Assembly: GCF_000150275.1 (NCBI RefSeq)
Contig: NW_002060945.1
Coordinates: 9,445,650 to 9,509,649, forward strand
Source: Trichoplax adhaerens
Lineage: Eukaryota; Placozoa; Uniplacotomia; Trichoplacea; Trichoplacidae
Direction: 5' to 3'
Length of the DNA: 64,000 nucleotides
In this document: one piece after another, positions 49,870 through 62,400 of the stretch
Numbering within the stretch: position 1 is the first letter of the stretch
Layout: each line of letters starts with the position of its first letter
Position numbers and translations under genes: made by a program
Notes under the pieces: generated by a model
The model's database searches: none
What the model saw: only the letters and a program-made list of their open reading frames with translations
What the model was told of the DNA's origin: nothing

Positions 49870-52800
49870 AAGCAAATAAGGCATTGCTATCATAGGTAGT
49901 ATTGGCCCTATAGTATGCTTATTTCAGTTGAAGGAATTCTATAAGAAAAGCTATTGCACAGAAAATATTGCAATCTATAGCTATAGTCGTACCTCTGTGC
50001 GCGCTAAACTCTAGAGACGATGGATTTCACATGATATTCGGCATGCTAGCTTGATTGCATCGTCATTGATAATTCAACGTTAGCCTGGTCTGAGCCAAGA
50101 TCTGGTAGCCGTGCGACGGGCTATGCTATACAGTAATGATTAATTGCCTTAGGCTAATTTGCACCCGTCCGTCTGTTGTGATTTTCACTTGTTTACGATC
50201 TCTAGACTATTCTATAGAGATTGAATCCTTTGGAGTCATGCAACTTAAAGGAAATTGTTCTTTTTCTTATTTATTGCATAGAATTATTAAGGATTAAAAC
50301 GAAAAATGTTTACCCTTAAATTATTGATATGATGGCTGTAGAACAAAACTCAGCTTTGCGAGATAAAGTTTATTTTATTTTCGAGCCATATATGCTCTTA
50401 TTACAAAGAGTAAAATCACAACAATATTCTATATCCTAATAGAAAATATGAGAAAGAACTAAATTGCATTTACATTTTTAAACTACGCATATATTCACGT
50501 CACCATGTTTAGAATCTAAAAATTGTAAGATAGCTTTATAGTCAACAAGATCATAAAACATGTTGGAGAGAATTCTTTGAAACCTCTACAATTCTACCTG
50601 CAATATAAGCTATGCCGTAATTGGTTACTATTGTTAATATAAACGCTGACAGAATATATATTATTTATTAAGATTTAGCTTCGAATATGCCGCAAACAGT
50701 GTCCAATATATTCTCATCCTACTATACGATATTCAGTTTCATCACATGTAAGAAAATTTATCAGGAAACGATTTTTAACTAAGGTCTTGTGTTATATTTG
50801 ATAGATAATTGGTAGTCACACCAAGAATTAATATTACATGCAGTTATCTAATTTCATGCATGTTTTTGTAGATAGCAGCTTGTTTTTATAATGTTGTTTA
50901 CATAGGAAAGTGAAAATAAATTTATACTTCAATAAAAGTTACATATGATAGTATTACGTATATAGTATATCAGAGATATTAATGGACACCAAAAGTATAC
51001 AAATTACTTTTCGATGAAAGGGAATCTTTACGACCTTTTATTAGCACAGTGCTGTGTAAGGTAATAATCAGACTTCTCTCCATAATCAACATGCATCTAC
51101 GTACATAGCATGACTATATCGGTACCGATTACAGATGTACAGCACTTTACAGTACAACTTATACCAATTTTAATCCACTGGTATAACCTTATATTTTAAT
51201 CATTTTACATCAACATACTCATGACTCGTATAGCATGTATGCAGATAGTGCACTGTATTACATTCTATTATGATACGACATCTCCTTATCTATAATTAAG
51301 ATTTATTAAGGAGCATATTTATATTAACTCAAGCTTTTGAAATTGTATGATGACATGAAAATACTTCAAATTATCGGTGAAAAATATGGTTTGATTGTAC
51401 TAAGTAATTTATAGGATGAAGAATTTACTGTAATGCTTAAATTAAAAGCGATGATTAATAATAGATCGTGTGATAGTAAATTTACCTTGATTTTATGACT
51501 TTATAGGCAAGATGTGATTGTGTTCCTAAAAATAATCCTGTAACTAATTGTATAAGTATATCAATCGTCGATAGACAATAATTATAATCCTTGGTAATGT
51601 TAGAAGAATCAAATTTGCATAATAAAGTGATATTTTATAAGTAATGATAGTGCTTATGGTCATAATTTGAAGATACTTTATCGTCATTGTTAATGGGTTA
51701 TGAACATTCATTCTAGTTATATGAAACGATTTAAGATATTGACAAGACTTGGTCAGTTAGCGATTTGATATCGTCAAAAGGGCAAGGATGAAAGCCTCTG
51801 GATTACTCTCCTTAAAATAAGAGAGTATTAGCTTAAAAGAAAGTTTACGTTTTACAACACAGAATGCCTTTATGCACAGTCGTGTACAAAATGTTCAGCT
51901 AGTCGAACTGAGAATGGCGAAGGATGTAAGTCCGGATTGTAATTCTTCATGAGCATCAAGTCATTGAAAATTGAAAAAGGGAACGTATGACTCAGTAACA
52001 ATGTTGAATCTAATTAGGATATATTATTTTGAGATATGAGGTATTAACTGGTTCGTAATAACGAAAATAATCGGTAAGCCTCAATCTACATTAAACTAAA
52101 TCAAGAAGGATAACATCTCTTATGTTTCTATTAATATTTTTGCTCTAGTTCTAGTATGATTAGCCGTTAAAGACATTCAAGTGGATACCTTCTCCTATAG
52201 AATTCATTTAAAGCTGTAAGAAAAAATGGGAAGATAAGAGGAAGAAGGAAAGTCTTTCAAATGGATTCAATAATAGGAAAGGAATTTATGACTCACTGTT
52301 TGTCGTAAACAGTTGGGAGTATTATGGGTAGTTAAGGCGTACAAATTGACACAATGTGTATATTAAGTTGATTTACAGTAGAGTAGTACCAGTAGAAAAT
52401 AATGAAAGAAACGATAATGATTAAACGAGATTGAAAAGGATCAAATAACTAACATCAGCTCTTTAAGAAACAGATCATTGGATATTTTTGGCTACAGCTA
52501 TAACACCATTTTAATGATTATAATTAAGATCTTATTCAGCGTATCGAATTGAATCTGATACGCAATCTGTATAGAGCGAATTTGCCGTGGTTTAATTTTA
52601 GGATATGATGTCATGGCATAGACTTCAAGCCGTCGATTAATTTAATTTAGTCTATAGGTGTAACCGTCACTAGCAGTATTCCACAAGAGATAGCAACTTA
52701 ATCATACCATGGAGTAGCAATTACAAGCATAGCGTAATTATTTATATTTGTTCAATCAGAGAAAATGAGTTAACGCGGCCGATCCCTGAGATACCAAAGC

Positions 52801-53560
52801 AATAACGTAATGTGTTAAAATAACAATCCAAGTCATGTAGGCTTATTTCAAGGTATAACGATGAATGCGAATAGACGGTACATTAATTTCGCTTTGAATA
52901 AAATAATAAAATTTTGTATTTTATTTTAATAAAAGAAACCAGCGATCAATAAAAACTAACTATTGATGGCCTGTTCTTTCTGAACTACAATGACTATTGT
53001 TGATAGAGTAGACAAAACGTAATAAGGAGGATGCATTTCTATCTGCATGTCGACTCGAGTTTTGTATTTATCCTACTTTTGGCAGATAGATAGCGTTTTT
53101 TATTGCTAGAATCATGACACCTATCTATGATGATGATAAGATGGATAGGATAGTTCCAACTACAATCAATGATAAGAAAAGAGATCTTATTATGCAAGGC
53201 TGGATATGTTTTCTCCTATCGTCATGCTACCGTTCTCAACATCTATATTTATTTTCTTTTTTCTTATTGAACGAGCGAAAATAAAGTATCACTTACATAG
53301 TAGGAATATTATCAACAATTATTTCCACTACAGTACTGCTCAAACTATTTCCGTAGAATCCAGATAAAAGCAGTGATTACCCCCTCTATAGCAAGCACTT
53401 ATAATAGCAAAAAGGGGCTAAATAGAAATTGGAACGGCGTTTGTATTTTTCCCCTTATATGGAGGTTTACGCTAGCACTATTATTCTCCTTCAATACAAG
53501 TAGTTTGTCATGAAAGAAAAGGCTACCGTGCCATAAATGATATTGAAATCTTTCCCTTTG
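49870..53560. other. Intergenic DNA, nothing recognised
   Basis: The part near 50,010-50,220 is GC-richer, with a small hairpin (tagcc/ggcta near 50,106-50,130), but I cannot assign it. The remainder has no coding or repeat signal I can support. Confidence 0.4.
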
Positions 53561-53860
53561 AATTATGCTTAAGGAAAGGTTATGTTATGGCTGTCAATAT
53601 GCCCCCCTCCCATGCAAAAGGTTAAGCCATAAGAAAGAAGAAAAGAGCACAATGCATAAACTGAAATTTTTTCTTTAAATGATATTGAAGGAAAAGCGAT
53701 GTTGCAGGTATCAATATGCCCACATTCAAAGAATAAACTATTCAAGAAAGAAGAAAAGGGTACAATGCCTATACATTGAAGGAAAAGTGATATTCTAGGT
53801 ATCAATAAATCCACCTTCAACGAGTTTACTAGCAAGAAATTGACGTCTGTTAAATTGAAT
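53560..53860. repeat. Tandem array, about 3 copies, unit about 90-135 bp
   Basis: The recurring core aaggaaaagcgatgttgcag, then tatcaatatgcccaca, then a aagaaagaagaaaagggtac run is seen near 53,572, 53,688 and 53,778. The 101-codon open frame on the minus strand here is a by-product of the repeat. Confidence 0.8.
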
Positions 53861-54329
53861 TTTGTTAGCGACAACTTGATTGTGGATTACGCAATTCTTC
53901 TCTCATTTTTATGTTGAAAAAAGGTTAAGAATGAGAAATTGGCGACGATAGTGATTAGGATAAATATCATTCTATCGACTGTTATGCAATCGCTATTGAC
54001 ACTAGGCATCAGTATACTGTGATTTAAGAATGAGCGCTAACTAAAAATGAGTTTGCCGGTTACTATCCATGTTATTATCGTCATTAGCTAAGTGGGTACC
54101 TAGATGCAACTCATGATCAAGGACTACCGCGACTAGAATCTATCATTTTTAATTTCTAGACGAGTTCTTGCGAAGTGATTATGAGTATAGGGTGGAATAA
54201 GGGTTTGCAATCGAGGAATAGCTATGCATACACAGATTAAATAATAACCGATTATTATTTCAGCATAATTCCTAATGATAACAATTGAGGGGGAATAGTT
54301 TAATTAAGGATTTTTGTGAATCTATTTAG

Positions 54330-55150
54330 GAGTAGTTTTACTACATGCACAACATGCCATTCTCAAGGTAACAGAGCTTAGACGATGATGATTGTCATAG
54401 AACTGACGGAATGACTAAAATTAGCCGGTAGCTTTCGCTTTACTCCACAACAGTTTACCTCTTGCAGGCGATAGAGAATTTTACAATCTAGAAATAACCA
54501 TCATTTTGTTATTGAGTTTAAGGAATAGTTTAAATAAAGATTCAATTCATGTGTGAGCAGTCTTAGAGTATACACAACATGCCATTCTCATGCTAAAAGA
54601 GTTTAGATGATGATGACTATCACAGAACTGACGGAATGACCAAAATTAGCTGGCAGCTTTCGATTATTCTCTAGCAGTTTACCTCTAGCATAAAGTAGAG
54701 ATTGTATACTCAAGCAATGGCTATTATTTTGCTATTCAATCTAAGGAATAGTTTATATAAAGATTTACATCATGCATGAGTAGTTCTAGAACATGCACAA
54801 CATGCCATTCTCGGGCTCAAAAAAGTTAGACGATGATGACTGTCACGAAGCTGACGGTATAACTAACATTAGCCGGCAACTTTCGATTTACTCCATAGCA
54901 GTTTACCTCTAGCATGAGACAAAAGATTTTAAAATCGAGAAATATTGACCCCATATACTGATAAAATAAGATGACTACCTTTTTGTTATGCACTAATTTC
55001 AGAAATAGCTTCAGTAAAAATTCGTCAATATACGAGAAGCAATTTTTGCAATATACGTCTCCGACTGAAAAGAATGTAGATGATGGTTACTATTACTAAA
55101 CTCCCGGAATGACCTAAATTAGCCAGTTACTTTCGATTTACTCAAAAGTA
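54330..55150. repeat. Tandem array, 4 copies, unit about 225-240 bp
   Basis: The recurring blocks are acacaacatgccattctc (54,347; 54,573; 54,797), then gacgatgatgactgtca, aaactgacggaatgac, attagccggcaactttcgat and cagtttacctctagca. A fourth, more diverged copy ends near 55,145. The most regular of the arrays in this region. Confidence 0.9.
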
Positions 55151-57750
55151 GCCCGTCTCAATCGTGACTATAGGAGTCATTAATGTTAAACTAGGAAGGG
55201 GCTCACTTTTGATTACTTTAGTTTAAGGATTATAAAATTATTAAATATTCATTTAAGGTTGAAACGATTAGCCCAATTTTCATCAAATTACATGTAATTG
55301 ATAGATTAGCAAATGATACTTTCCTGTAGAAAAGAAATACCTTGCAACATGACTAGGGGTAAAATCAATTCAGTTGTAAATCAATGGATCTCATCAAGGT
55401 TTTAATGTTATTCTCATTGCCATTCGATATCCCCTTCTTCATAAATACACTAGTGTATCGCTATTGTGTCATCAAGGACCCGTTAGGCTTTCTCCTTGGC
55501 ATAATCATTTTGACTTTTTGACAGGTTGATTTTGAATAAGTCAATAGCTGGTGTTATAGAAAAATCTATTGTTCTTATTGGTTAGTTATATTGTCATTTA
55601 TTAGGAATGTCTTTTGATAGGAATAGCAAAAGAGGACTCCTACTCTAGCAGTAGCTTAATTTGATGGTATAAGATAGAAAAGGAAGAAGAAAGAGAAATA
55701 AAAATAACCCTGTTAATTGATTAGGCGTTGTTTGTCTGAGTCATTTCCTTTCTAATCACCGGCGTTACTGAAAGGTAATAAAGTTACCTACAAGCGTTCA
55801 ACTGACTAATGGAGGCTTATACTTCAAGATTTTATTCATAATCCAATTATCTAAATTTCAATAAAAAGAGAAAAAACACCATCTGCTAGTTTACTTTTCA
55901 TTGATTTTCAACCATTGAAATAACAAGTGAATAGCATTATTCAATCATTGGTTAAAATCAATACGCTTTAAATTGAACCCAACTTAAATTAATTTCATAT
56001 TTTATTAACCATTCGATTATTCTTCAATCAATTCAAAGTCTTCCAATCGTCATACTGTCTAACTTAGTTAGTCATGACCATTAAATTCCACTAATCTAAC
56101 TGATTTTATTGCATAATAATTTTTCATCTTCGACCGTTACAACTTCAATAAATTGACCTCTATCTTCTTCAAATCTAGTATAACCTCTCATCAAATTAGC
56201 CTTGACGGTAAGTTTATAAAACCAATTCAATTCTTGGTACAACGCTTAGCTAGAGAAGAATTTTATAGAATTTCCTTTACTATCCAAAATATCGAACTAC
56301 ATCGAGTTATCCCTGTTGATTGATATCATTTTCTCTGGCAATCTTTTTCTTACTGTCCTTACAATCTTCAAACAATCTCACGATTGCATTCCAGAAATGT
56401 TTAATTTGTGCTGTAGCTTACTAAAACACATTTCGCGTATGGGCTATCGATCACCTATCTAATCCATCCAATAGCTTCAAGATCATCATGTTATTAAAAA
56501 TATGATTAATCTAATATAATCTTTGATTACATTTGAACTTAGTTTCAGTTAACACTAATTTACCGCTATTGAGTTACGCATCGCTTTTGAATGAAAAGAA
56601 AATATTTTTTTAAGCTTTGAATTCATTCATTACTCAAATACTACTTTTCTATCTCCAAGACTCAACAACACTCCATCATGGCATTTTCTATTAAGAGTAC
56701 AAACAACATGGTCCATATAGATTCGTTGGATAATTTCAACATTAAAATAATCTACTTAGTGGTACAAGTGAAACTCAAATATTTTTCAAAAATGAGTTAT
56801 GATTTTACCTTAGTAGTAACCAAATTTCATTATTTCAATCTTCTACTACAGTCAGCTCCTATCCAAAATAGAGTTCTTAGTAAGAAGAAGTATGGCAAAG
56901 ATTCACGATGAATTATGATTGCAATACAATTCTAAATTGTAATCTTACCTGCTAATTGGGATAGATATTATAAAATTGTCACCATCTGTAAAATGGATTA
57001 CCTGTCATCATTTCAAAACTGGCATGCATTCATTTCTAGCTAGTACCGTACGAGTATACCATAGCTGTGTTATGACTTCCTTTGCCATCATAGACTTTTC
57101 CACCTCAAATTTTTTAACAATTTACTTTCTATACCCTTCCATGATCTTATAGAATAAAATGCGATTTATTAACATTGATTTGAAGATGCAGAAAAATGAT
57201 TCTTCTCGCTTCTATTCATAAATAATTAAATTCGAGTTATTTAACGATTAGAAGTCACACAGCCATTAAGAATACTTCATATTGTAAAGTAATCATATTT
57301 TAGAAGTATTAGCACTTGCTGTTTTATACTAATCGGTAGTTATTATCCTCATCTTAGCATACTATGTTGTAGATATACTCCATTTTTATTTTTTAAAGAA
57401 GGAAGTAAATTGAAATTGTCATTAACACATCGCCTGAAGTACTTTATTCGAACTAATAATTAGAAAAAATGAAATCGCCTTTCAATTTTTAATATTCTTA
57501 TTTTATTTCTAATGTTTAAGAGGATCACTTTCTAAACGTGAGTGGCTTTTATCATCAGTAGCCTGTCTATATTATAATTGATAGAAGGATATTAAGCCGG
57601 CTAAGATGAAGAAAATTGAAATCCTATTAAAGCACTCGGGACTATATTTCGCTTCCAGTATAGCGCACACTACCTTTCCATGTATGAGTAATTTTCAAGC
57701 GTCAATAACCATGTAAACTACTTCATAAACAGGGCGATAGAGGCAAGATA
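55150..57750. other. Intergenic DNA, nothing recognised
   Basis: No coding or repeat signal I can support. A 77-codon open frame at 56,678-56,911 has no recognisable domain, no splice context and ordinary AT-rich composition, so I leave it uncalled. Confidence 0.4.
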
Positions 57751-58660
57751 TAGTTAAACTACCTATTCAGTCTAATTTTAATAATGGAAGGATGACCAAT
57801 GTTAAAAGATAGACATGCACCCGTAATTATCGATAAATTGCATATACAACTCATATCTAAAGTCCTTCCTCTATTTGACTATTACGATATACCCGGCACA
57901 TAAATATAGAGCTAAATTATCCATATTTTCCATCTAACTGTTTTAATTATGAAAAGATGACTAACATTAAAAGATAGAAGTAACACCCATGATCATCAAT
58001 AAATTGCGTATATCTAGGATTCTTCCTCTAAATGACTGTTACGCTGAATCCAGTAGGCAAAATATAGCTAAATTATCTATATATTCCATGTAATTCCATT
58101 AGGAAAGGATAACTAATGTTAATAGATGCAATACCCATGATTTCCGGTAAATTGCATATACCTATGATCTTTCCTCTTCAGAGGTATGAATATTATAGTA
58201 TACCCGGTATACTAGATATAGCTAAATTATTGACATTCTCAACCCAAATTGCTTATGTAAAGATGACGAATATCACTAGATAAAAATAACACCCATGATT
58301 ATCAATCAATTGCATATATCTAGGGGTTCTTCCTCTATATAATTATAGTATTGCGTCAAATTTAATATACAAGATGTACAGTAGCTAAGTTATCCACATA
58401 GTCAATCAAATTTCAATTATGAACGGAAGACCAATGTTAAAAAGTAGAAACAGCAACACCGACGATTAATATCTTGCATACAATATACAGGATCTCTTTC
58501 TCTGAGCATTGCGGTGTAAACAAGATACGGCTAAATTATCTACATAGTTAAATCCATATTTTAAATTGTGAAAGGATGATCAATGTTAAAAGATAGAACA
58601 ACACTCTTCATCATAAATTGCGTATCCAGGATCCATCTTCTCTATCACTTTTGTTATTAT
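57750..58660. repeat. Tandem array, about 6 copies, unit about 150-165 bp
   Basis: The recurring blocks are aaaggatgaccaatgttaaa, agatagaa..acacccatgat, atcaataaattgcatat, ggattcttcctcta and atagctaaattatc. Block starts are near 57,787, 57,951, 58,106, 58,257, 58,421 and 58,568. Confidence 0.88.
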
Positions 58661-59440
58661 TACATAGATAACGTATATCCACCCTATTTTTTAAAAAGGA
58701 CGGAAATTAAATGATACCAGTATGCACAGTAAATGGCAACATTATAGAAGCAAATAGTCTTACGGATATTCATATAAATCTTTGTCTGTTTCTGATTTAC
58801 TAATACGACTTCGTTCTTGGTCAAGCTTTAAAAGATACCGCAATATACTGTTGTACAGCTTTTATTCTTTGAGAAGTACCGCATTACAAGAATCAGCATC
58901 CTTAGCACGATATTGCCAGCAAAATCTATCTCATTTTCAGATATCCTCGACGTTAATTAAATTCTTGATGCTTCTGTAGATCTCGACGTACGAGTAGCAT
59001 TGACATTTAAAATAAACGTATATCGACAATCTTATTTTCAATAGTATAATTTTCATTTTATTATGAATTTTGAAAGCTGTTAGAATATTTTTCACATGCT
59101 TTTTCACCATAATTTCTTTAGTATTTTTTAACTACTTTATTTTTTCTCCTGTCATGTTTAAAACTAGCATGATTTAGCTTATTAATGTTTATCATATCGA
59201 TTACAAGGCTTATCCGATTTTAATGATCTCATCTCTGTAAGATTGTAACTAAAACTATATTATAATATATGTTTATCACTACTAACTGTAAATTCATGTT
59301 CTTTTCCAATCAATAATGTAACTATAGATTAACCACAGAAGCGAAGAAATTTGTAGTGTATCAGAAGTACATCAATTGTATCCATTAATTTGGAGGAGTT
59401 TTATCTATCGATCTACAGCAACATAATTCAATTATTAGCG
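58660..59440. other. Upstream region of gene 3
   Basis: Likely contains the promoter and 5' UTR of the third L1-like gene. It has no resemblance I can see to the promoters of genes 1 and 2. A 65-codon open frame at 58,782 is unassigned. Confidence 0.4.
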
Positions 59441-62400
59441 ATGGCTCTATGGATCTTAGGGATCTATCTACTTGGAATGAGTGCTAACTTACCTGTAATC
59501 TATTCAGCAGGTTAGAATAAAAGCTAAGGCAATCATGGTTACATGCTTAATTTAGCTAACAAGATTAATTGAGGGCTAATGAATGTAAAAGTCAGCATAA
59601 TTTTATATACGTGATTAATTAATTAAATAGAGGCCTTTACCTAGAGATAGTAATATTATTTCGATAGGATTTAAAGCATCATTCATTTTTAGGTACGAGA
59701 AGGTAGTATGGTATAAAATCGATTTTCAGAATTATAATTGCATGACGAAGATATCTCCACTGAATGAATTTTAGGATGTTTTTGTTTATTCGATTTAGCC
59801 CATACGTCTGTTCATAAATAGTGTTCAAAAATTGTGATTAATTATCATTTGATAAACTATTCGTGACATTTGTATACGCGTACTATACATTATTCGTAAA
59901 GCTTTAAACTCTGTTATCGATTTCACCACTTTATAGTAGGCATGAAAGAAATACTTTGGAAATAGGGTCATTAAAATTAATTTTATCTATTTCTTTCGCT
60001 AGTTTAATAAAATTTTATAGTCAACCTAATTTAAATTAGAAGGAAATAAATGTTCTTGTTTCTTTTGGGTTTCTCGCGTATAGATTATACGTTTGCGAAG
60101 CAACCTTCCGATGTGATCATTATGGGAGGCACTATCGAAGCAGTGCTGGAATGTCAAGCCGAACCTATGCTAAATTTTCCTTGGTCTTACAACTGGTTAC
60201 GGGGAAACCAGCTAGTTCATAACAATTCAAATAATCGATACCATTCATATCACCGTACAACCAAGCTAACTATTAGCTTAAGAAATAGTGATGGTTATTT
60301 CTTTAGTCAAGGTGAAGTCAATGATTATCGATGTACTGCCACCAATGCTAATGGAACCATTACCTCTAAACTTGCTCGATTAATTTCTGGACGTAAGTTT
60401 AATTTATGCAATGCAGTCTCGTACTTTACTACTTTTAATTTTAATTTTTAATTCTATTCTTCATCATTTTCTCGTTTTGTTAAACTTTTGAATTTCATAA
60501 ATGAAAAGCGTAGTTATTATACTATAATAAATTGATAAAAAAATAATAAATCCAGGCGATATTAGAATAAATTTTTCATCATCTAAAATTATGACTATAC
60601 TGTCGTTATGAGTAAAGCCATCATTTTAAGATGACATGATTCATTAATAGCACTCATTTACTATCTTCACTTCCTGTGCCTTTTTAATGGATGTCCTTTC
60701 TAGTATAATAAGCTAGCTGCTAGCCAAGCTGGTGTATAAATTCATATCAGTAAATAATAATGTTTACCTGCCTTGGATAAAGAGCATTAGTCTTAATTTT
60801 TAATTTTAGTACGACATTTATCCGAATGTATCGACCCTAAAATGTACGGATTATTTTACTTTTACCATTTAAAGATATTCTATTTAGAAAAGTTTCTGAT
60901 ATCATAGCGGAGCTATTCTATACTAAAGAATCTCTCCGACAAATAACGTTCTATACTCGTCCATAGAAGTATACTATTACCAGTCTTGCTTATAGTTAAA
61001 TTTATAGTTCCCCTCTGCCAAAAAGAATTAATTTGAATTCCTCTATATTAAGTTACGAAGAAGCTAACATAGCTAATGTTATGCAATTGAGTTGTTAAAT
61101 CATCTCTCGTACGATTAAATGAAATTCTCTGTTCCCTAAACTGATTCTTCTTGCAGTTATTACATAACGCCAATTTTATACTTTTCTGATCGAGCCTATA
61201 GCTAGGAATTGCCGTACAACAATCAAATCTTTAATAGATATTCTAAATTATATTTGGAAAGCAATGACAGTTACATAATTCGCTTAAAGCAAACTCGCAT
61301 TTATTCATTCCTACATAATCTTAGATTAAGACTATACCCTTTTACTTTCAATTTTAAGATGCAACTAATTACACCTGCATAATTTGATATAAAACTTAGA
61401 TTTACTCATTTATACTTGATATTTAATCATGGTCATGTCCTTTGATTTCAATCGTTTTTAATGTATTAATGATAGCTAAAAATATATTATTCTACCGTTC
61501 AATATAAACTATGCTTGAATTTTTCACTCGTATATGATATTAGATCATGTCTATCTACTTTTGATTTCAATTTTTCTAATGTAACTAATTACTGCAGGGA
61601 CTACTAAAACTGTCGTTTTTCTTGTAGTAGCTCTTACTGATAATTACAAAATTTGATATAGATTAAAAAATTGGATTTATTTATTCGTACAGGATGCTTG
61701 GTTGAATAAAGTATGCCTTTTGGATTTAGCCTTTCTAATTGGACTAATAGATCTCATGCTTGATTATTTCTCACTAGTTGCTTCACCTTTTACTGACAAA
61801 ACCCAAAAAAACTTGAATAAAGATCAATATGAGCCCTTAGTGATACCATCGAACTATCAATCAATACCTGGACTATCACTAAGTATTAATTGGAGGAAAA
61901 AAATGGGATTGAATTCGTTTCAAGCCATTGAATTTGGCAATGATGGACGACGAAGTGTTGCCCTCAACGGGGATATAGTTTTTTCCAATTTACTTCTTTT
62001 AGATAACTTAAATTATACATGTGAAGCAACATTAGTCGTTTCTGGCGACATAAGACGTAGTCGTGGATCACTAAATGTATTAACGGTCAACGGTAAAGGT
62101 AATATCGATATTAACTTTAGATATAGCTTAATCTATCAATGCGTTATGTCTATTTCACTCCTCTATTAATGAAACATTGCTTACTAATTCCGATAAAATA
62201 CTTATGCAATATGTTATCTCCGCTACTGCCTTATCCTTAATTTCTCACCCTTTTTGTATTATTTCTAATTTCATATGTAACTATCTATTACCGATATCAT
62301 GGATACAGCCTGTAGTGGAAGTACTTGTGGTAAGTTTATAATAAAGAGAATAATAATAATTTGACTGACAGTTTACAACCAATGGCTATAAAAATTCTTG

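Noticed and set aside
50010-50220. GC-richer stretch considered as a tRNA-derived SINE
   Set aside because: Only a small hairpin is present. I could not find convincing A- and B-box promoter motifs or a tRNA cloverleaf.
53569-53874. 101-codon minus-strand open frame
   Set aside because: It coincides with a three-copy tandem repeat, and the translation simply repeats with the array.
60050-60083. ATG with a hydrophobic run directly before gene 3 Ig1, which could be an alternative signal peptide
   Set aside because: A spliced signal exon with matching phase exists at 59,441-59,510, and the acceptor at 60,082-60,083 lines up with exon 2 of genes 1 and 2. The reading is intronic.
61702-61777. 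Hydrophobic N-terminal extension of the gene 3 Ig2 open frame
   Set aside because: It precedes an AG acceptor at 61,776-61,777 that fits the phase 1 start of exon 3. The hydrophobic run is AT-rich intron translation.
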